Origin: Anaerotardibacter muris
Lineage (GTDB): Bacteria; Actinomycetota; Coriobacteriia; Coriobacteriales; Eggerthellaceae
Assembly (NCBI RefSeq): GCF_943192915.1
Contig: NZ_CALPCD010000008.1
Span: forward strand, 18,721-82,720
Direction: 5' to 3'
DNA length: 64,000 bases
A model generated the notes under the pieces. That model had not been told where the DNA came from and searched no databases. It was given only the letters and a program-made list of their open reading frames with translations. Below, in pieces: positions 61,981 to 64,000 of this stretch; positions within the stretch are counted from its first letter, which is position 1; every line of letters begins with the position of its first letter. The position numbers were made by a program, and so were the translations under genes.

Positions 61981-63330
61981 ATGTTCAATAAAGTTCTGAT
62001 CGCGAACAGGGGAGAGGTTGCGCTGCGCATCATGCGCGCCTGCAAGGAGCTTGGTGTGAAGACGGTCGCCGTCTATTCCACTGAGGATGCCGACACGTAT
62101 CCCGTGCAATATGCTGATGAAGCAGTATGCATCGGTCCTGCGCCAGCGAACCAAAGCTATCTCATCATTCCTTCGATCATTGCCGCAGCCATCAATACGG
62201 GTGCGGATGCTATCCATCCTGGTTATGGCTTCTTGGCCGAAAATGCCGATTTTGCGCGCGCTTGCGCCGACAACGACATCGTCTTCATCGGTCCATCGCC
62301 TGAGAGCATCGAAGCCATGGGCAACAAGGCGCAAGCTCGTGAGACCATGAAGGCTTGTGGCGTTCCTACCGTTCCTGGTTCTGATGGTGTGGTCGAGACC
62401 GTGGAAGAGGCTCGCGCATTCGCTGAATCGGCAGGATATCCCATCCTGGTGAAGGCGAGCGCTGGTGGCGGCGGCAAGGGCATGCGTGAAGTTCATAGCG
62501 AAGATGAATTGGAAAGCCAGTTCACCGCTGCTAAGACCGAAGCTCTGGCAGCATTTGGCAATGGCGATGTCTATCTTGAGAAGCTCGTGTTGCGTCCGCG
62601 CCACGTTGAAGTCCAGATCCTTGCAGACAAGTATGGTAATCGCATCTCACTGTGCGAGCGTGACTGTTCGCTCCAGCGTCGTCATCAGAAGCTGCTCGAA
62701 GAAGCTCCTTCTCCTGCGCTCGACGATGAAACGCGCCGTGCTATGGGCGTTGCCGCTATCAAGGCGGTCCGCGCTACGGGGTATGAGAATGCGGGCACTA
62801 TCGAATTCCTGCTCGATCAGGATGGTCGCTTCTACTTCATGGAGATGAATACCCGCGTGCAGGTGGAGCATCCTGTTTCGGAAGCTATCACTGGCACCGA
62901 TATCATCAAAGAGCAGTTGCGCATCGCTTCTGGCGAACCGATCTCTTGCGTTGAGGAAGCTCCCTTCACGCCGAATGGCCACGCTATAGAATTCCGCATC
63001 AATGCAGAAGACCCAGAATACGATTTCCGTCCGTGCCCTGGCACCATCACGAAGTTCAAGGTTCCTGGCGGGCCTGGCGTGCGCGTCGATTCTTATATTT
63101 CGCAGGGTGATCGCATCTCGCCTTATTACGATTCGATGGTCGCTAAGGTCATCGTATGGGGCGCTACCCGTGAAGAAGCTATCGAGCGCGGCAAGCGTGC
63201 GCTCCAGGAATTCGAGATCGAGGGCATCAAGACCACGATCCCGTTCCATCTTCAAGTTCTTGAGAACCCCGCTTTCATCGAGGGTAGGGTCTTTACCGAC
63301 TTCATCGAAACTGAAATGGGTGATGAGTAA
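61981..63330 (+). CDS. accC: Biotin carboxylase
   Basis: A 449-residue ATP-grasp enzyme with all motifs: KVLIANRGEVALRIMRACKELG, GYGFLAENADFA, VKASAGGGGKGMR (ATP lid), LRPRHVEVQILAD, ERDCSLQRRHQKLLEEAP, and EMNTRVQVEHPVSEAITG. It carboxylates the biotin of a carrier protein using bicarbonate and ATP. It starts directly after the stop of the carboxyltransferase-biotin carrier gene (TAGATG), so the two form one complex. Whether it also serves an acetyl-CoA carboxylase cannot be told here. Confidence 0.95.
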   Translation: MFNKVLIANRGEVALRIMRACKELGVKTVAVYSTEDADTYPVQYADEAVCIGPAPANQSYLIIPSIIAAAINTGADAIHPGYGFLAENADFARACADNDIVFIGPSPESIEAMGNKAQARETMKACGVPTVPGSDGVVETVEEARAFAESAGYPILVKASAGGGGKGMREVHSEDELESQFTAAKTEALAAFGNGDVYLEKLVLRPRHVEVQILADKYGNRISLCERDCSLQRRHQKLLEEAPSPALDDETRRAMGVAAIKAVRATGYENAGTIEFLLDQDGRFYFMEMNTRVQVEHPVSEAITGTDIIKEQLRIASGEPISCVEEAPFTPNGHAIEFRINAEDPEYDFRPCPGTITKFKVPGGPGVRVDSYISQGDRISPYYDSMVAKVIVWGATREEAIERGKRALQEFEIEGIKTTIPFHLQVLENPAFIEGRVFTDFIETEMGDE

Positions 63331-63672
63331 ATGGCAGACACTCAACCAACTGGTATGGCTATCGCGCCAGATGTGCTCGACACCATCGTCGCGCTCGCGC
63401 TCAACGACGTTGAGGGTGTTGCGTCTGTAGGAACTTCTCCTTCGAAGATCCGCTCGTTGTTCGGTAAGCACAATAAGCATGGTGTGACAGTGGACCAAGT
63501 CTCTGACAACACCATCAACGTGAGCGTAGTGCTCACGGTCTTCGATGGCTATTCGCTCAACAAGATCGCTTCCGATGCTCGAGTGGCGATCGCAGATGCG
63601 ATCTTGTCTCAAACGGGATATACGGTCGATCGTGTCGACATCCACGTCGATGCCATCCTGTTCCAGGATTAA
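63331..63672 (+). CDS. Asp23/Gls24-family envelope stress protein
   Basis: A 113-residue protein of the Asp23 family: IAPDVLDTIVALALNDVEGVASVG, then INVSVVLTVFDGYSLNKIASDARVAIADAIL and TGYTVDRVDIHVDAILF. These are cytoplasmic proteins linked to cell-envelope stress and membrane anchoring in Gram-positive bacteria. In many Firmicutes and Actinobacteria the gene lies between accC and nusB, as here, with no known mechanistic link. The stop-start junction with accC is immediate (TAAATG), so they are translated together. Confidence 0.9.
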   Translation: MADTQPTGMAIAPDVLDTIVALALNDVEGVASVGTSPSKIRSLFGKHNKHGVTVDQVSDNTINVSVVLTVFDGYSLNKIASDARVAIADAILSQTGYTVDRVDIHVDAILFQD

Positions 63673-63680
63673 GCTCGCGT

Positions 63681-64000
63681 ATGGCTGAAAAGCAACAACA
63701 CGATCGCTCTGAAGGCCGTCGTATGGCTGTGCAGGTACTCTACCAGAGCGAGATCTTGGAAGAGGACCCTGTGAAGATCATCGATGGGGGGCAGCTGGCT
63801 AGCGAAACGCAGCTGCTCACCAAGTATGCGCGCCGTTTGATCGATGGCGCGACCGAGAACAAGGACGCTATCGATGCTCAGATCATCGAAGCGAGCGAGA
63901 ACTGGGCGCTCGATCGCATGCCCATCGTCGATCGTTCGCTTCTGCGCATGGCGGCATACTTGGTGAGCAGCTGCGTTTCGCTAGCCAGCTGCCCCCCCTC
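63681..64000 (+). CDS. nusB: Transcription antitermination factor NusB (partial, broken at the window edge)
   Basis: About 93 plausible residues are readable: EGRRMAVQVLYQSEI at the start, AENKDAIDAQI-like helices (TENKDAIDAQIIEASENW) and the family motif LDRMPIVDRSLLRMAAY. NusB binds boxA RNA with NusE and limits termination in rRNA operons. After MAAY (about base 63960) the sequence stops resembling NusB; the remaining bases are an inverted copy of 63783-63829, so the true C-terminus is missing. It starts 8 bp after the Asp23 gene. Confidence 0.88.
   Translation, partial: MAEKQQHDRSEGRRMAVQVLYQSEILEEDPVKIIDGGQLASETQLLTKYARRLIDGATENKDAIDAQIIEASENWALDRMPIVDRSLLRMAAYLVSSCVSLASCPP
63783..64000. 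repeat. Inverted duplication at the right edge of the window
   Basis: Bases 63954-64000 are the reverse complement of 63783-63829 over 47 positions with one mismatch. The junction lies at a shared GCATAC/GTATGC motif. Both arms are inside nusB, and the second arm destroys its reading frame sense. This is the pattern of a foldback chimera or assembly-end artefact. Confidence 0.85.

Overview
The window reads as a chromosomal segment of an anaerobic or facultative, moderately GC-rich actinobacterium, most probably class Coriobacteriia (Eggerthellaceae-like). This is inferred from gene content: an oxygen-sensitive class III ribonucleotide reductase, a giant 2-hydroxyacyl-CoA dehydratase activase-type protein, a UPF0210/DUF711 protein, choline-binding-type surface repeats, a two-gene SUF system, leaderless promoters and short operons with overlapping start and stop codons. 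No rRNA or phylogenetic marker was compared, so the assignment is tentative.

Layout. 1-3.6 kb: two cell-wall-binding repeat proteins (the first only its C-terminus) flank a HigBA-type toxin-antitoxin module with an extra third gene. 3.7-9.2 kb (minus strand): a zinc/cadmium efflux set (ArsR/SmtB-type repressor, stand-alone HMA metallochaperone, P-type ATPase), a formate/nitrite-type channel and sufC-sufB. 9.3-15.2 kb (plus): phosphosugar mutase, two small membrane proteins, and infC-rpmI-rplT-tig behind a probable attenuator; infC appears to start at AUA and the trigger factor has no PPIase domain. 15.2-22 kb: a structured dispersed element, then glmS-acpS-nnrD-ligA-tlyA, then a second copy of the element. 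22-29 kb: UPF0210 protein and the divergent 1545-residue activase. 29-37 kb: hipBA with a HipA that has lost key catalytic residues, divergent ilvA/ridA, rsmI, a low-molecular-weight phosphatase, a TrpB2-type enzyme, tRNA-Ala(CGC), and a homocysteine-methyltransferase-like protein without its zinc cysteines. 37-48 kb: nrdD-nrdG under a probable NrdR-box promoter, a probable 6S RNA, and addB-addA-rarA. 48-60 kb: membrane proteins, alaS-ruvX-mltG-yqeG, then aroC-aroK-aroB-pepP-efp. 60-64 kb: a two-subunit biotin carboxylase/carboxyltransferase, an Asp23/Gls24 protein and the start of nusB.

Most genes are housekeeping genes in compact, translationally coupled operons. The accessory interest lies in the two toxin-antitoxin-like loci, the surface repeat proteins, a palindromic intergenic repeat family, and a pair of ~165-nt elements whose long closing stem shows compensatory change and G-U pairs on one strand only. 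The last ~47 bases are an inverted copy of sequence about 170 bases upstream and break nusB, so the right edge is probably an assembly or amplification artefact.
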